Below, one piece after another: positions 34,101 through 43,935 of a DNA stretch of 64,000 bases. This DNA comes from Archivesica marissinica. Its lineage: Eukaryota; Mollusca; Bivalvia; Venerida; Vesicomyidae. The notes beneath the pieces are model-generated. The model was not told where the DNA came from, did no database searches, and worked only from the letters and a program-made list of their open reading frames with translations. The DNA lies in contig CM026404.1 of the NCBI GenBank assembly GCA_014843695.1, forward strand, positions 88,077,236-88,141,235, in the 5' to 3' direction. The position numbers and the translations under genes are program-made. How positions within the stretch are numbered: the first letter of the stretch is position 1; the number at the start of each line of letters is the position of its first letter.

Positions 34101-35717
34101 TATTGTTCATCTTGTCTGTATTCAGGACTACAGTGGGCATCAAGTTCTTCATTCCTCGACGCTCAGCACGTGGTATATTGTCCTCAATACGTTTGCCTTT
34201 GTAGATGCATGTGACTACGATGTTTATTACAACTTTATCACTGCGGACCACAACACAAGCTCCGCATACTGTTCGCTGTATGTATCCGAGGCGGACGCCC
34301 TTACTGCGGCTAATCAAATAGTTGGCACAAGTATAAACATTGGCCCTGTAGAAGTCGTGCATGTGGTAACCGTAGCGACTGCTCCCACCACTTCTACTGT
34401 ACCGGGAACAGTGGTGCCTGTCACGGTAGCCCACACACCAGCTTCAAACCGAATTACAGGTAACAAACGGCTCATCTGGGGTATTGAGTTAGTGCTGTCC
34501 ATCCGTCCGTTCACACGAGAGGGTTTTACGTGTCTATGAGAACAATAGATATATTGTCTAGTGGTCTAGGGTTAGCTCTTGTGTGGCTATAACTACTCGT
34601 GTGTGGCTTTATCACCAATGCAACCGGGTTCGATCCTCGGACCGAGAAGAATGTTAGATGGTACGGTGGTCGCCAGATCGGACATGTTGGTTTTCGCCGG
34701 GTACTCCGGTTTCCTCCCACACGAATGACCACATTCGTTGTAAAATAAATAAAGTTTAAACTAGTGTGTATATACATATTATTTATACTTGACTATGTTT
34801 ATTCTAAACATTAGTTCCAAAATGAAATACCATATTTCTTTGATATAGAGTAAATCAGGGTTCCTGCTGCCGGTCGCCAACACATAATTCCCGTGTGACG
34901 TTTATCATTCATACTGTTTCTTGCCATTTTGATTGGCAAAGTTGATCAGATAATATATATATTGTATAGTAGCGTAATTTTGTTTTCTTCCTAAAATATT
35001 TATTTTTCATCCCATCACCATGGTTCATACATTGTTGGGAAGCTCTCAATGGACATAGTTTTGTATCGTTTCACAAATTTCGTATCAATAACGAATAAAT
35101 AATAATTTACATGTTTATTAATATTTCAACTGTGAAAATAGACTTTCAAAAATAGATGCACTTTTTGTAATTTATAATCCATACATCATTGTCAAAAAAT
35201 AAATTAATATTTAAAAAGTGCATTTCAATACATTTAAAATCATACCAAATTTTATATTAAGAAACCAAATTAATTAAGTTATTGCAATTAATGAAAATAG
35301 TAAAATCTTGAAATTCCCGTTTATAAAACTTGCCAATCAAAATGGCAGCCAAAATAAGATATTATCAGTGTTTTTGACAATTTCCATAGTGTTTTCACAG
35401 GCCGTGGGAACTATGTATTGCGACAAAAATAAAATATTGCCGCCTAGTTATTATACATTAGACACTATTATTACATATTCTTTTGAACAGGGTTTCTGTT
35501 TGAATCGCAGGAGATGCGGGACATGTACGTGGGGGAGTACAGTTTGTGGGAGAAAGATTCACCCACTGCATTGCATTGTGGACGCCTTTGTCTGACAGAT
35601 GACAACTGCGTGTCTGTGTTCTACAATGATGGCGGATCAAAATGCACAGCACATTCGGTGGTATATGGCAGCGGTGGGACTGTATCCGCCGGAGTTATAT
35701 ATTATGTGTTGCAATAG
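25099..35717 (+). CDS. Gene B: secreted protein with C-terminal PAN/Apple-like domain, six coding exons (391 aa)
   Basis: Coding exons are 25099-25165, 27913-28082, 28825-29050, 31009-31160, 34126-34459 and 35491-35717. Intron phases (1,0,1,0,1) agree at every junction and the sum is 1176 nt, or 391 codons plus TAG. Residues 1-22 form a signal peptide (MAILHVLYLFTIYFGVCF then PRAA). Residues 23-154 and 155-279 are two extracellular-looking beta-rich, aromatic regions with few cysteines that I do not recognise. Residues about 280-316 are a Thr/Val/Pro-rich linker. Residues 318-391 look PAN/Apple-like, with Cys346, 350, 356 and 368 in LHCGRLCLTDDNCVSVFY and a later Cys. N-glycosylation sequons lie near Asn135 (NLT) and Asn248 (NTS). 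A secreted or extracellular-matrix lectin-like role is an inference; PAN domains bind protein or carbohydrate. The weakest junction is the donor at 29051 (T|GTAATT). Reading through it gives a stop at 29080-29082, so a short isoform is possible. Confidence 0.75.
25300..25500 (-). mobile_element. SINE1, rearranged reverse fragment
   Basis: 3' half present at 25305-25445, then a second copy of the GGAGGATAGTGCA segment at 25451-25498. Located in gene B intron 1. Confidence 0.65.
25604..26291. mobile_element. TIR element in gene B intron 1
   Basis: TAGAGTGGTGGA...CTATGCTCGGCGTA and its complement, 688 bp including TA at both tips. CTATGCTCGGCGTAT from the left tip is repeated five times at 25618-25690. 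Confidence 0.65.
26699..27056. mobile_element. Inverted-repeat element in gene B intron 1
   Basis: ATGGTTTCGGGTTCAAAACC and GGTTTTAAACCCGAAACCAT at the ends; AAGAACACTATG / CATAGTGTTCTT further in. Confidence 0.6.
27310..27555 (-). mobile_element. SINE3 in gene B intron 1
   Basis: Full reverse copy. Confidence 0.8.
27635..27865 (+). mobile_element. SINE2 in gene B intron 1
   Basis: Full copy ending about 50 bp before exon 2. Confidence 0.8.
27913..28082 (+). CDS. Gene B exon 2
   Basis: The acceptor is CTTATTTTAG| and the donor CAG|GTACGT is near-ideal. It encodes residues 23-79, including GDGIWRATATCNAEFSG and ending in TNYQ. The exon starts in phase 1 and ends in phase 0. Confidence 0.75.
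28200..28500 (+). repeat. Degenerate ~31-bp repeat in gene B intron 2
   Basis: CGAACCTCCCAACCAACGA-like units recur about nine times with many changes. Confidence 0.6.
28695..28796 (-). mobile_element. tRNA-like SINE head, another family
   Basis: On the minus strand: GTGTGGTTAAGGCGGCCATC and GATGGTTCGAACCTCG, the two polymerase III boxes. It lies about 30 bp before gene B exon 3. Confidence 0.45.
28825..29050 (+). CDS. Gene B exon 3
   Basis: The acceptor is ATGTTTACAG|. It encodes residues 80-154, starting DWLAGAVEQTDDDGKW and containing an NLT sequon. The donor T|GTAATT is weak. It was chosen because it keeps phase 1 into exon 4. Confidence 0.65.
29283..29573 (-). mobile_element. SINE1 in gene B intron 3
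   Basis: Full-length reverse copy from GTCGCTACCGGTTGCCCA to ATCCGTCTGTA. Confidence 0.8.
29650..29745 (-). mobile_element. tRNA-like SINE head, family 5
   Basis: Reverse copy matching 31650-31740: GTCGAGTGGTTA-type A box, CTATCATCACTGATGGTC, and a B box GGTTCGAGACC. Confidence 0.5.
29895..30540. mobile_element. Inverted-repeat element in gene B intron 3
   Basis: CCTGATTCCCCCACTTTT left and AAAAGTGGGGGAATCAGG right (present twice on the right); CTATAATCTGTTTCAATTAT pairs deeper. Confidence 0.55.
30700..30935 (+). mobile_element. SINE2 in gene B intron 3
   Basis: Full copy, head TAGCGCAGTGG, tail TTAATATAAGTTG. Confidence 0.8.
31009..31160 (+). CDS. Gene B exon 4
   Basis: The acceptor is TCTGTATTGCAG| and the donor GGT|GTAAGT. 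It encodes residues 155-205, beginning TLLDTTTLELVS and ending FTVPVIYEG. It is open only in the phase required by its neighbours. Confidence 0.7.
31488..31655 (+). mobile_element. DNA element E7 fragment with inserted SINE1 piece
   Basis: ACATATTGGATC and GAGGCTTATATC at 31499-31530, then a SINE1 3' piece (31545-31600), then AAGTAAGATATAAGCC at 31634. It lies in intron 4 of gene B. Confidence 0.4.
31650..31742 (+). mobile_element. tRNA-like SINE head, family 5
   Basis: TTTCCGTGGTCGAGTG A box and GGTTCGAGCCC B box. Too degenerate for a working tRNA gene. Confidence 0.5.
32526..32815 (-). mobile_element. SINE1 in gene B intron 4
   Basis: Full-length reverse copy; about 120 bp from a forward copy at 32934. 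Confidence 0.8.
32934..33222 (+). mobile_element. SINE1 in gene B intron 4
   Basis: Full-length forward copy flanked by ACAGTACAAA on both sides. Confidence 0.8.
33410..33455 (+). mobile_element. SINE1 3' fragment
   Basis: CGCTCATATGGGTAACCGG and the ACGATAAATAAACG tail only. Confidence 0.6.
33558..34078. mobile_element. TIR element (family CTCGGGTTATTC), copy 2, in gene B intron 4
   Basis: Direct copy of 19652-20152 with few differences and one 24-bp indel near 33695. It ends about 50 bp before exon 5. Confidence 0.65.
34126..34459 (+). CDS. Gene B exon 5
   Basis: The acceptor is TCTGTATTCAG| and the donor ACAG|GTAACA. It encodes residues 206-316: a WYIVLNTFAFVDACDYDVYY segment, then a Thr/Val/Pro-rich linker. 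Phase 0 is the only one open throughout; phase 1 hits a stop. Confidence 0.75.
34600..34765 (+). mobile_element. SINE3, degraded, in gene B intron 5
   Basis: B box and GGGTACTCCGGTTTCCTC body; the tail is shortened. Confidence 0.7.
34922..35347. mobile_element. Candidate MITE in gene B intron 5
   Basis: TGCCATTTTGATTGGCAA at 34922 and its exact complement at 35330-35347; AT-rich middle. Confidence 0.45.
35491..35717 (+). CDS. Gene B exon 6 (PAN-like domain and stop)
   Basis: The acceptor is TTTTGAACAG|. It encodes residues 318-391, a cysteine pattern typical of PAN/Apple domains, ending GVIYYVLQ and TAG at 35715. The last 42 nt of the exon are the first copy of a 69-bp tandem repeat that continues downstream. 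Confidence 0.8.
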
Positions 35718-35950
35718 ATATATACAGGTAAATGTTCAACTAACGGGACGGTACCCGCCATAGTTATATATTATGTGTTGCAATAGATATATACAGGTAA
35801 ATGTTCAACTAAGGGGACGGTACCCGCCATAGTTATATATTATGTGTTGCAATAGATATATACAGGTAAATGTTCAACTAACGGGACGGTAGCCGCCATA
35901 GTTATATATTATGTGTTAGTATATAGATATATACCTCTCACATGTCCAAC
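35676..35950 (+). repeat. 69-bp tandem repeat, four copies, starting in the last coding exon of gene B
   Basis: GGGAC starts fall at 35676, 35745, 35814 and 35883. Each unit contains the terminal TATATATTATGTGTTGCAAT and TAG. Confidence 0.9.
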
Positions 35951-36114
35951 TAACGTCTGCGAAATACATTTGTTATTGCAATACACACCATCATTTTTCA
36001 ATGCAACATTCTTGGCATTTCGTAGGGTACTACAGATGCCGATTCAAAGATTTTTTCTTCTCAAAGCAACAATCAAACGTGAATATTAAGTGTTTATCTT
36101 CAAACTTCCAGCGG

Positions 36115-36362
36115 TCTAATCCAGGGATCGCATGTTCCATCCCCCGTCTGACCCTAATAAAATGAACAGTCTTTCAGATGGGACTTTAAACCAAGGTCTT
36201 GTGTCGGTGCTTTACACCGTGCACATGAAAGAACCAGAGGAGACAGAGGAATGGGTCTCTTTCTGTATCATGCACTATCCTCCAAAAATTTAAAATGACT
36301 AATCTCTTCGGGAGGCGTCGATCATATGGGCAACCGGTAGCGACGATAAATAACGTAAAACA
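36115..36362 (+). mobile_element. SINE1, 5'-truncated
   Basis: Starts in the B-box side of the head and runs to the 3' tail. Confidence 0.7.
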
Positions 36363-36661
36363 AACAATTATTTCAATCTGCAAAATGAGATAACACATAT
36401 AAGTATGAGACATTTTATTTAAATCAATGTACAGTTATTAGTTCATAAATTCATAATCTATCAATAAACATACCTTATACTTTCTGAAACAGTTGATATA
36501 TATAACTATGGTTTCTGAAACAGTTGATATATATAACTATGGTTTTGAACAAAATGAGCAGGAGAACGGACGAACACTTGATGGCCAATCACATGTCTAA
36601 TCACGCATGTAACTACATATGTTCACAGAATGAATACCAAGTTTCAAATTTATTGGCATAA

Positions 36662-36987
36662 CAGGGTTCATTCTAGGTCAGGGTTCATTCTAGGTCAGAA
36701 TTTTTGGGAGAAGTGAGAAAGCGCTTGATCGCTTCCTTAAATGGTGTTCTTTAATATACTTCTGCAAAATAGGGTTAAAATGCACCGTACAACCATTAAA
36801 TACAAAATTTGAATAGAAGGAGTGCTTTATAATGGGCCAGTGTATCTTACTAGACAAAATGTTGTTTGAAAATCGTAAAAACAAAAAATAATTTTTGTTT
36901 TTTAGGGAGAAGTGAGGCCCCCAGAGGGCGAAGTCAGGGTCCCTAGGGCGACAATTTTGCCCACATCGCCCTTTAGAATGATTCCTG
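36662..36987. mobile_element. hAT-like MITE (CAGGGTTCATTC ends), copy 1
   Basis: Ends CAGGGTTCATTCTAGGTCAG and AGAATGATTCCTG; GCATAA flanks both sides (6 bp). The left terminal 20 bp are present twice in tandem. Confidence 0.65.
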
Positions 36988-37439
36988 GCATAATCAGCAA
37001 CTATATTGCCTTTGGCCATTTACAATGATAGGAATATGGCAAAGACGTCACAACACATGTTACAGACAGATAAACATATGTAAACAAATAAGAAACAGTA
37101 GTAATTGACAGGGTATTATTACGTAATGACATAGTTTCTTTGATGTACTTACAAACATTTATCAAATATTTTTTATTTTTGCATGACATGATAGATATAA
37201 ATATATTTATTGATGGCCAACTAATACCAATTTCTTTTATGCTTTCCAATGAATGATTGAGTTTTCTCATAGAAAGAATAAAATTCTATCTTTCACCGCT
37301 GTGAAAAACAGTGAAAGATGGCATTTTCTCTGCCACCGATTGTGTTTCATATTCCTCTACGGTTGGATGTACTGTTGTATTTTAGCTATTTTCTGACAAT
37401 AATAAACAGTTAATTATAAAGTTATATGTTCTTATCAAT

Positions 37440-37695
37440 TTGTTTTGGTCTGTCGTTTTCTATTTTGACAGCAGGCAGAACTAACTTAAAAATTATACCA
37501 GACCTGTTTTCAATTGCGATGGATCACACTAACATAAGTGGTTGTGCGGTTGTGTATTGTAGTGAAATGAGGCTCCAGGCAAGGGGCAGTTAAAATGAAT
37601 AATATTAGATAATAAATATTATAGTAGCTAAAACCATTAGAAATCATACAAAAACAAATAAGATTTGTGTTTATTAGTGCAAGATAGGATTTTAT
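37440..37695 (+). repeat. Dispersed repeat homologous to 50384-50625
   Basis: Both share TGTAGTGAAATGA.GCTCCA, GCAAGGGGCAGTTAAAATGA and end GTGTTTATTAGTG.AAGATAGG. Each follows a hAT-like MITE. Confidence 0.5.
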
Positions 37696-37699
37696 TTAG

Positions 37700-37905
37700 T
37701 TGATACAAATTTATTTTAGCTCGATTGTGAAACAAGTTCTAACAACTTATATTAATCACTCTCGAGACCTCATTCCTGATGGAATCCATCGCCACGATGG
37801 GAGAGAGAGAAGAGGCCATGTGGAATTTAAATGCCTTGACTAAGGGCGCAATCGTAACGGCTCCTGTGGGGTTCGAACTCCAGGTCTTTCGCACCTTTCA
37901 CTCAA
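37700..37905 (-). mobile_element. SINE2, partial
   Basis: Reverse body and tail; the head is lost beyond the B box. Confidence 0.7.
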
Positions 37906-38020
37906 TTTGTATAAACTAACCAGGGGGTGGCGATAAATAAAGGTAAAACGTATCAAAATAATACGCATAGAGTATTTTATCATAATGACACTAAATCTAT
38001 ATTCATCTTCCTTGTTAGAA

Positions 38021-38252
38021 TTAACCCATAACATGTTCAATAAATTAAATGGAATGTGCAAACAACATAGATCTAGATCAGCCGCGACGTAACGCCGCCT
38101 CTGATCAGGATCTATGTAGTTTGCTATACAGATAAGTGTTTTAGCTCCACTATCCGAATAGCAAACAGCATAGAGCCTGATCAGTCGGCACGTTCTGTGC
38201 CGGCTGATCTGGCTGTTTGCAAAAGCGACTTTAGACGTGATTAGCAGGTTAA
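38021..38252 (+). mobile_element. TTAA-flanked MITE P2
   Basis: TTAACCC start and GGTTAA end; internal pairing of GTTTGCTAT...ATAGCAAAC around GATCAGGATCTATG. Confidence 0.6.
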
Positions 38253-38362
38253 ATGCATTCACTGTGAAAAAAATTATATTCGTAGGATTAACAGGATTTG
38301 GAGGTTAGAAAGACTGTGAACGTAGAACAAAGTAAGGCACGACTTTCATATTTGAATTTACA

Positions 38363-38960
38363 TTAAAGCAGCATTACATCGTATGAAATAAAAGATATTT
38401 GAAATCTTTTTACGTATGGGTAGCAATGCTGCTATACATTATACATTGTATGCTTATGTTCATTTGGTAAACAGTGTTTTTTTGCGATAAAACAAACTCG
38501 AAACCGAAAGTAGGACTTTCCGAGTCGATCGGTCACGCACTTGTTTACAACCGGAATGCATCGTCCGCACTTGTTTACATTCTGAATAAATCGTCCCCAT
38601 TTTTCCCACGTTGTCTTTTTTAATTAAATTACTTGATATATTGATTCATACCTCTGTTAGCTAAGTCTTTTAGGGACATGTCTACATCCCCGCGAGGGGT
38701 TCGACATTAGAGGAAGATAGATAGATAGTCATTCATGTTCAAAATATATACGTTGTTTTCTACATCCTCTGTTGTTTCACGCATGCGCGCTGTGCGTGTT
38801 TACATTTTGTGTGTTGATAAACAAATTCGCGTATATGACGGTTTAAATTTATTGGAATTTTATCGTTTCTGAGCGACTATTTCGATTTTTGTAAACACAC
38901 ACACATTAGTATTTACATTTTACCCAAAACATCCATTATTACGATGTAATGCTGCTTTAA
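38363..38960. mobile_element. TTAA-flanked TIR element, about 600 bp
   Basis: TTAAAGCAGCATTACATCGT at left and ACGATGTAATGCTGCTTTAA at right. It contains the LINE-type tail fragment at 38672. Confidence 0.65.
38672..38735 (+). mobile_element. LINE/SINE4-type 3' tail fragment
   Basis: ACATGTCTACATCCCCGCGA then GGGGTTCGACATTAGAGG and (GATA)n; only the tail was inserted, inside a TTAA-flanked element. Confidence 0.65.
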
Positions 38961-39102
38961 TATCAAGTACATACTATCTACACTCATAAGGACACCAAGA
39001 TCACAGTCACGCATAAATGCTAATACAGAAATAAATGCAATTCTAGGAAAATCATCAATCACATAAAGCTCTCAGCATCTACCAATCAAATTCAAATTGA
39101 AT

Positions 39103-39298
39103 TACAGTCTACATCCACTATGTCAAAGTCGGTAATGTCGAATTCTCCGGTTATCTCGAAGTCGGATCAAAGTCCCGTTTCAGACACTATCATTTTACAT
39201 TTAACTGGCTCTGTTTATATCGAATTTCGTTGAGTCTTCAATTATGTCGAAGTATTTTGTTCGGTCGATGGAATTCGACATAACAGATGTAGACTGTA
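39103..39298. mobile_element. Palindromic MITE, 196 bp
   Basis: TACAGTCTACATC and GATGTAGACTGTA ends; GTCGAATTC / GAATTCGAC inside. Confidence 0.6.
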
Positions 39299-39320
39299 CC
39301 ATAAAATATCTATCTACACA

Positions 39321-39461
39321 CACAGGCACAACATTTTTTGTTTGGCCTATGGTCATATATTAAGTAATGTTTACTAGTAAACTATTAAGTAATGGTAAAC
39401 TAGTAAACATTACTTACTATATGACCATAGGGCAAATAAAGAATTGTGTCTTGTGCCTGTG
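39321..39461. mobile_element. Hairpin element, 141 bp
   Basis: CACAGGCACAA...GGTCATATA and its complement fold into one stem with an ACTAGTAAAC apex. Confidence 0.55.
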
Positions 39462-39469
39462 TCTACACA

Positions 39470-39706
39470 TTAACCCATTCAACACCAAGTAACTGACATG
39501 GACTGGTGCATGATATTTTCAGACCAATAAATTAATAAGAAAATTTGGACCAGTTCATTTATCAAAACGGGTAATTTTTGTCTAAAAATAGTAATATTAC
39601 TGGCAAAAAGTGCAGATCCCGATGAGACGGCTCGTATCGAGCCGGCTCATCTGGATCTACACTTTTTGTAAGCCAATTGAGAGGCCTGTGGTGTTGAAAG
39701 GGTTAA
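39470..39706 (+). mobile_element. piggyBac-like MITE P1, flanked by TTAA
   Basis: TTAA, then CCCATTCAACACCAAG and the inverted GGTGTTGAAAGGG, then TTAA. The middle is a hairpin around GCAGATCCCGATGAGACGG. Confidence 0.75.
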
Positions 39707-40057
39707 GAAAAAAGCTATCGCAACAGGGACATACTACCGTAATACATTTCACAAAATTCTCACATGAATTATCAACTTCATATAAAATCTCTAAAGACTA
39801 AATTTTGCATTTGCAATTATATACGACGCATAGAATTCAAATGTTCCCACGTGCTTTGATGACAGACAGAGACAATTTGACATGTTATCAGTCACCTCTT
39901 ACTGTTACGTAATGTCACGTCTACTGTTATTGAATTAAATGAATAATAGTTTAACTGAGTTCAGATATGATCGAGAAGATTTGGGACAAGTGACTACTTT
40001 TTTTATTATTGTGTTAAATTAAACAGAATGTTGTCAAGCTCTGTACGTATGCTCTAT

Positions 40058-40292
40058 AGTGGAAGTTGTGATAGCGCAGTGGTAGCATGTTCGCTTCAGG
40101 TGCGGAGTTCGAGCCCCGCTGGAGCCGTTACGATTGTGCCCTTAGGCAAGGCATTTAAATTCCATACTGTCTCTTCTCTCTACCTCGTGGCGATGGATTC
40201 CATCAGGAATGAGGTCTCGAGAATGATTAACATAAGTTGTAAGAACTTGTTTCGCAAGCGAGTTAATACATGTATAAATTTGTATAAACTAT
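40058..40292 (+). mobile_element. SINE2
   Basis: Full forward copy, upstream of the mariner fragment. Confidence 0.8.
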
Positions 40293-40554
40293 GCTCTATA
40301 GAATTTGCAATATTTACAGTACATTTAGGAAATTATAGCTTCCATGGCAACGTCGGTGGAGCATTTACGTGGTTACGTCGTGCAGATCTTTGTTAAAATC
40401 ATGTGTTTTCGATACACTATTTTGACGTTAAAAATGTACGTTTCTCTGTATGAACATCTCACACAATTTCTTGATAATTTATTCAGAAATCTTAAAAACA
40501 GGTATGCAACAAAAGGCAACTGGAATTGTGTTTCTTTCAGTTGCTGAAATGCGA

Positions 40555-40905
40555 CTTACCGCAAGAAGTGCCCCAGCATGGAAGCGAACTTCATCTTTCA
40601 CCACGATAATGCCCCGTTGTATACGTCCGTAATAACAAAGTAAGGAAGCATTTATTCAAATGAACATCGACAACTCGAAACACCCCTATATTTGCCTGAC
40701 CTAGCACCGTGCGATTTCTACATCTTCCTGACCATCAACTTGGAGAGTGGAAAAAGATTTGACAATGTTGATGTCAGTGGTGTTGTCTGCGAAGTGATCC
40801 TTCAGATTCCAGCTGAGGACTACAGGAAATGCTTCTCAACGTGTGTGTCTAGATGGGAAAAGTGTGTAAAACATTCCGGGAATAATTTGACACGACGTAA
40901 CCATG
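40555..40905 (+). pseudogene. Mariner-type transposase, C-terminal fragment
   Basis: Frames read FHHDNAPLYTSV (second catalytic Asp region) and then LPDLAPCDFYIFL (third Asp of DD34D), followed by the mariner C-terminal pattern CFSTCVSRWEKCVKHSG. Stops and frameshifts are present and the N-terminus is missing, so it is a dead remnant. Confidence 0.8.
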
Positions 40906-41097
40906 GTGATTGTGTAATGTGATGTAACCATAGTGATGGATATTGTCAAAATTACTTTTGCATTTGATGCATTATATATAAGTTCACTTTCATTCCAAAT
41001 TTCCCGGAAAACTACACATGAATAAATAAAGTTATGCCAATTGTCCCAGTACTTATTCCATCAACCCTAGTATTTGGTGTTTCAACAATCGTTAACA

Positions 41098-41238
41098 ACT
41101 TAATAATCCGGAGAAAACCCACCTGTCCGATCTGCCAAACACCGTACCATCTCGCATACTTCCCGGTCTGAGGATCGAACCCGGGTTGCATTGGTGAGAA
41201 GCGAGCGCGCTAACCACTGCGCTAATCGGACAGCCTAA
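41098..41238 (-). mobile_element. SINE3, tail missing
   Basis: Head and part of the body in reverse. Confidence 0.7.
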
Positions 41239-41344
41239 TAACTTAATACTGTATGCATCATGTACATATACTAACAAAACATAAAGGAACAACTTGATGT
41301 ATACACACAATAATATTACATCAACTCTAAGTCTGCTGAGTAAA

Positions 41345-41803
41345 TAAAATCAGTTTTGCAAACAACATAGATCCAGATGAGCCACGGTGTAATTCCGCAT
41401 CTGATCGGGTGTGTGTGTTTTACGTTTATTTATCGTCGCTACCGGTTGCCCATATGAGCGACACCTCCTGAAGAGATTAGTCATTTTAGATTTTTTGAGG
41501 ATAGTGCAATGATACAGACAGAGACCCATTCCAGAGTCTCCTCTGGTTCTTTTACGTGCACGATGTACAGCACCGACACAAGACCTCGGTTTAAAGTCCC
41601 ATCTCAAAGACTGTTAATTTTATTAGGGTCAGACGGGGGATCGGGATCTCTGTTGTTTGCTATTCAGACAAGTGTTTTAGCTCCACTATCCGAATAGCAA
41701 ACAGCATACAGCCTGATCAGGCATCACGTTCTGTGCCATCTGATCTGGCTCTATGTTGTTTGCAAAAGTGATTTTGTTCTCCCTCTAGTGTGCAAACGGT
41801 TAA
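41345..41803 (+). mobile_element. TTAA-flanked MITE P2, split by SINE1
   Basis: Left piece 41345-41409 and right piece 41643-41803 around the SINE. Confidence 0.6.
41410..41642 (-). mobile_element. SINE1 inside a TTAA element
   Basis: Reverse copy lacking most of the head. GATCGGG occurs on both sides as a short target duplication within the P2 element. Confidence 0.7.
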
Positions 41804-42043
41804 CCCATTCAACCCCAAGTAACTGACATGGACTGGTCCATGATATTTTTAGACCAATAAATTAATAACAAAATTACATTTGGATCAGTTCATTTATCAA
41901 AATGGGTAAAAAAAATTCTAAAAATAGTTATATTACTTGAAAAAAGTGCAGATCCTGATGAGACGGCTCGTCATGAGCCGGTTCATCTGGATCTACACTT
42001 TTTTGTAAGCCAATTTAGAGGTCTGTGGTGTTGAAAGGGTTAA
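41800..42043 (+). mobile_element. piggyBac-like MITE P1
   Basis: Same termini and flanking TTAA; abuts a P2 element on its left and shares the TTAA with it. Confidence 0.75.
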
Positions 42044-42179
42044 TTAGTGATTGTAGAGTATTCACACGGTCAATAGGAATGTATAGGCAACTTCACATCA
42101 TTTGTCAACATTATCGGCAACAGCGCTTACACATGAAGGCAAAGCAAAATAAAACAGCAAGTAATTTGCTTCTCAAGCA

Positions 42180-42960
42180 CTCACTACATATACATGTACC
42201 ATCATCCATAGCAATTATCCATAGCAATCATCTATAGCAATCATTCATAGCAATCATGTATAGCAATCATCCATAGCAATTATCCATAGCAATCATCCAT
42301 AGCAACCATTCATAGCAATCATCCATAGCAATCATGTATAGCAATTAACCACATCAATCATCCACATCAATCATCCATAGCAATTATCCACAGCAATCAT
42401 CCATATCAATCATATATACATGCAGCAAGTATCCATAGCAATCATCCATAGCAATCATATATACATGTAGCAATCATCCATAACAATCATATATACATGT
42501 AGCAATCATCCATAACAATCATATATACATGTAGCAATCATCCATAACAATCATATATACATGTAGCAATCATCCATAGCAATCATATATACATGTAGTA
42601 ATTATCCATAGCAATCATCCATAGCAATCATATATACATGTAGCAATCATCCATAACAATCATATATACATGTAGCAATCATCCATAACAATCATATATA
42701 CATGTAGCAATCATCCATAACAATCATATATACATGTAGCAATCATCCATAGCAATCATATATACATGTAGTAATTATCCATAGCAATCATCCATAGCAA
42801 TCATATATACATGTAGCAATCATCCATAGCAATCATATATACATGTAGCAATCATCCATAGCAATCATATATACATGTAGCAATTATCCATAGCAATCAT
42901 GTATAGCAATTATTTATATCCATTACCCATAGCAATCATCTATAGTCATCTATATAATCT
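42180..42960 (+). repeat. ~32-bp minisatellite around ATCCATAGCAATC
   Basis: CAATCATCCATAACAATCAT with ATATACATGTAG; shorter ATCCATAGCA units at the left edge. Confidence 0.9.
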
Positions 42961-43169
42961 ACAACCACATGATATATAGCTATTATCAATAGCAATTACA
43001 ATGTATTAGGTCTGCCTTACATATATCGCACAGCCCTTGCTCTGATAAATCTCGCAAACAGTAGAAAATGTCAATTATTTGTTGCAGTTTCACTAAAATC
43101 ATAAACTATACCGGTATATTAATTATCCTTAAATTCAAAATATGTTATCATCATATAGCGACTTTCTAA

Positions 43170-43423
43170 AGTTTAAACTGTATTTATTTTACAACGAATG
43201 CGAAGCAAGTTCTAACAACTTATATTAATCACTCTCGTTGGCGCGGATGAAAGTGTAAATGTGGTCATTCGTGTGGGAGGAAACAGGATACCCAGAGAAA
43301 ACCCACCTGTCCGATCTGGCGACCACCGTACCATCTCACATGCTTCCCAGTCCAAGGATCAAACCCGAGTTGCATTGGTGAGAAGCGAACGCGTTAACCA
43401 CTGTGCTAATCAGACAGCCCATT
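43170..43423 (-). mobile_element. SINE3
   Basis: Full reverse copy. Confidence 0.75.
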
Positions 43424-43547
43424 GACTAAGTGGTACAGCAAGCAAGATGTTGAATGCCACTCCGGGCAGTATTCATAATTGTAGCCATACATATAACACC
43501 AACAACCTTCGGTAGTGTAGCTACCTGGACAGCCTGGACCCATGTAC

Positions 43548-43667
43548 TCGGAGAAACAACTGAATTCGTACTCGGAGAAACAACTGAATTCGTACTCGGA
43601 GAAACAACTGAATTCGTACTCGGAGAAACAACTGAATTCATACTCGGAGAAACAACTGAATTCAAAC
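43548..43667 (+). repeat. 24-bp repeat, five copies, frame-neutral
   Basis: CTCGGAGAAACAACTGAATT recurs every 24 bp. Overlapping frames: plus 43454-43807 (LGETTEFV repeats, acidic C-terminus) and minus 43426-43770. No clear start context or splice evidence; whether any frame is coding is undecided. Confidence 0.7.
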
Positions 43668-43789
43668 CATTTGAAATTGATTCTAAAAAGAGAACTGATG
43701 AATCTACTGCTGATTCTAACGAAGAAGGTGATGCAAATAAGCAGTGTATTGACGATGAAGAACCCTTCATTGCATTAGTTCTAGCGTTT

Positions 43790-43935
43790 ATACAAAGTGC
43801 CAGCTGAATTCCAAAACAAGTTCCTTCAACTTGAGACTAATCTCACTATAGAAACCCCATTCCTGATGGCTTTCATCGGCATCATGGAGGTGAGAAGAGA
43901 AGATGTCAATTTAAGATTCTACGCAGAACTCACAA
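43790..43935 (-). mobile_element. SINE2, strongly diverged
   Basis: CATTCCTGATGG and AACAAGTTC anchors remain in order; it overlaps a 74-codon plus-strand frame that is probably not a gene. Confidence 0.4.

Noticed and set aside
35308..35595. 95-codon plus frame starting before gene B exon 6
   Set aside because: Reads intron sequence, then exon 6 in the wrong frame; the PAN-like cysteines appear only in the spliced frame.
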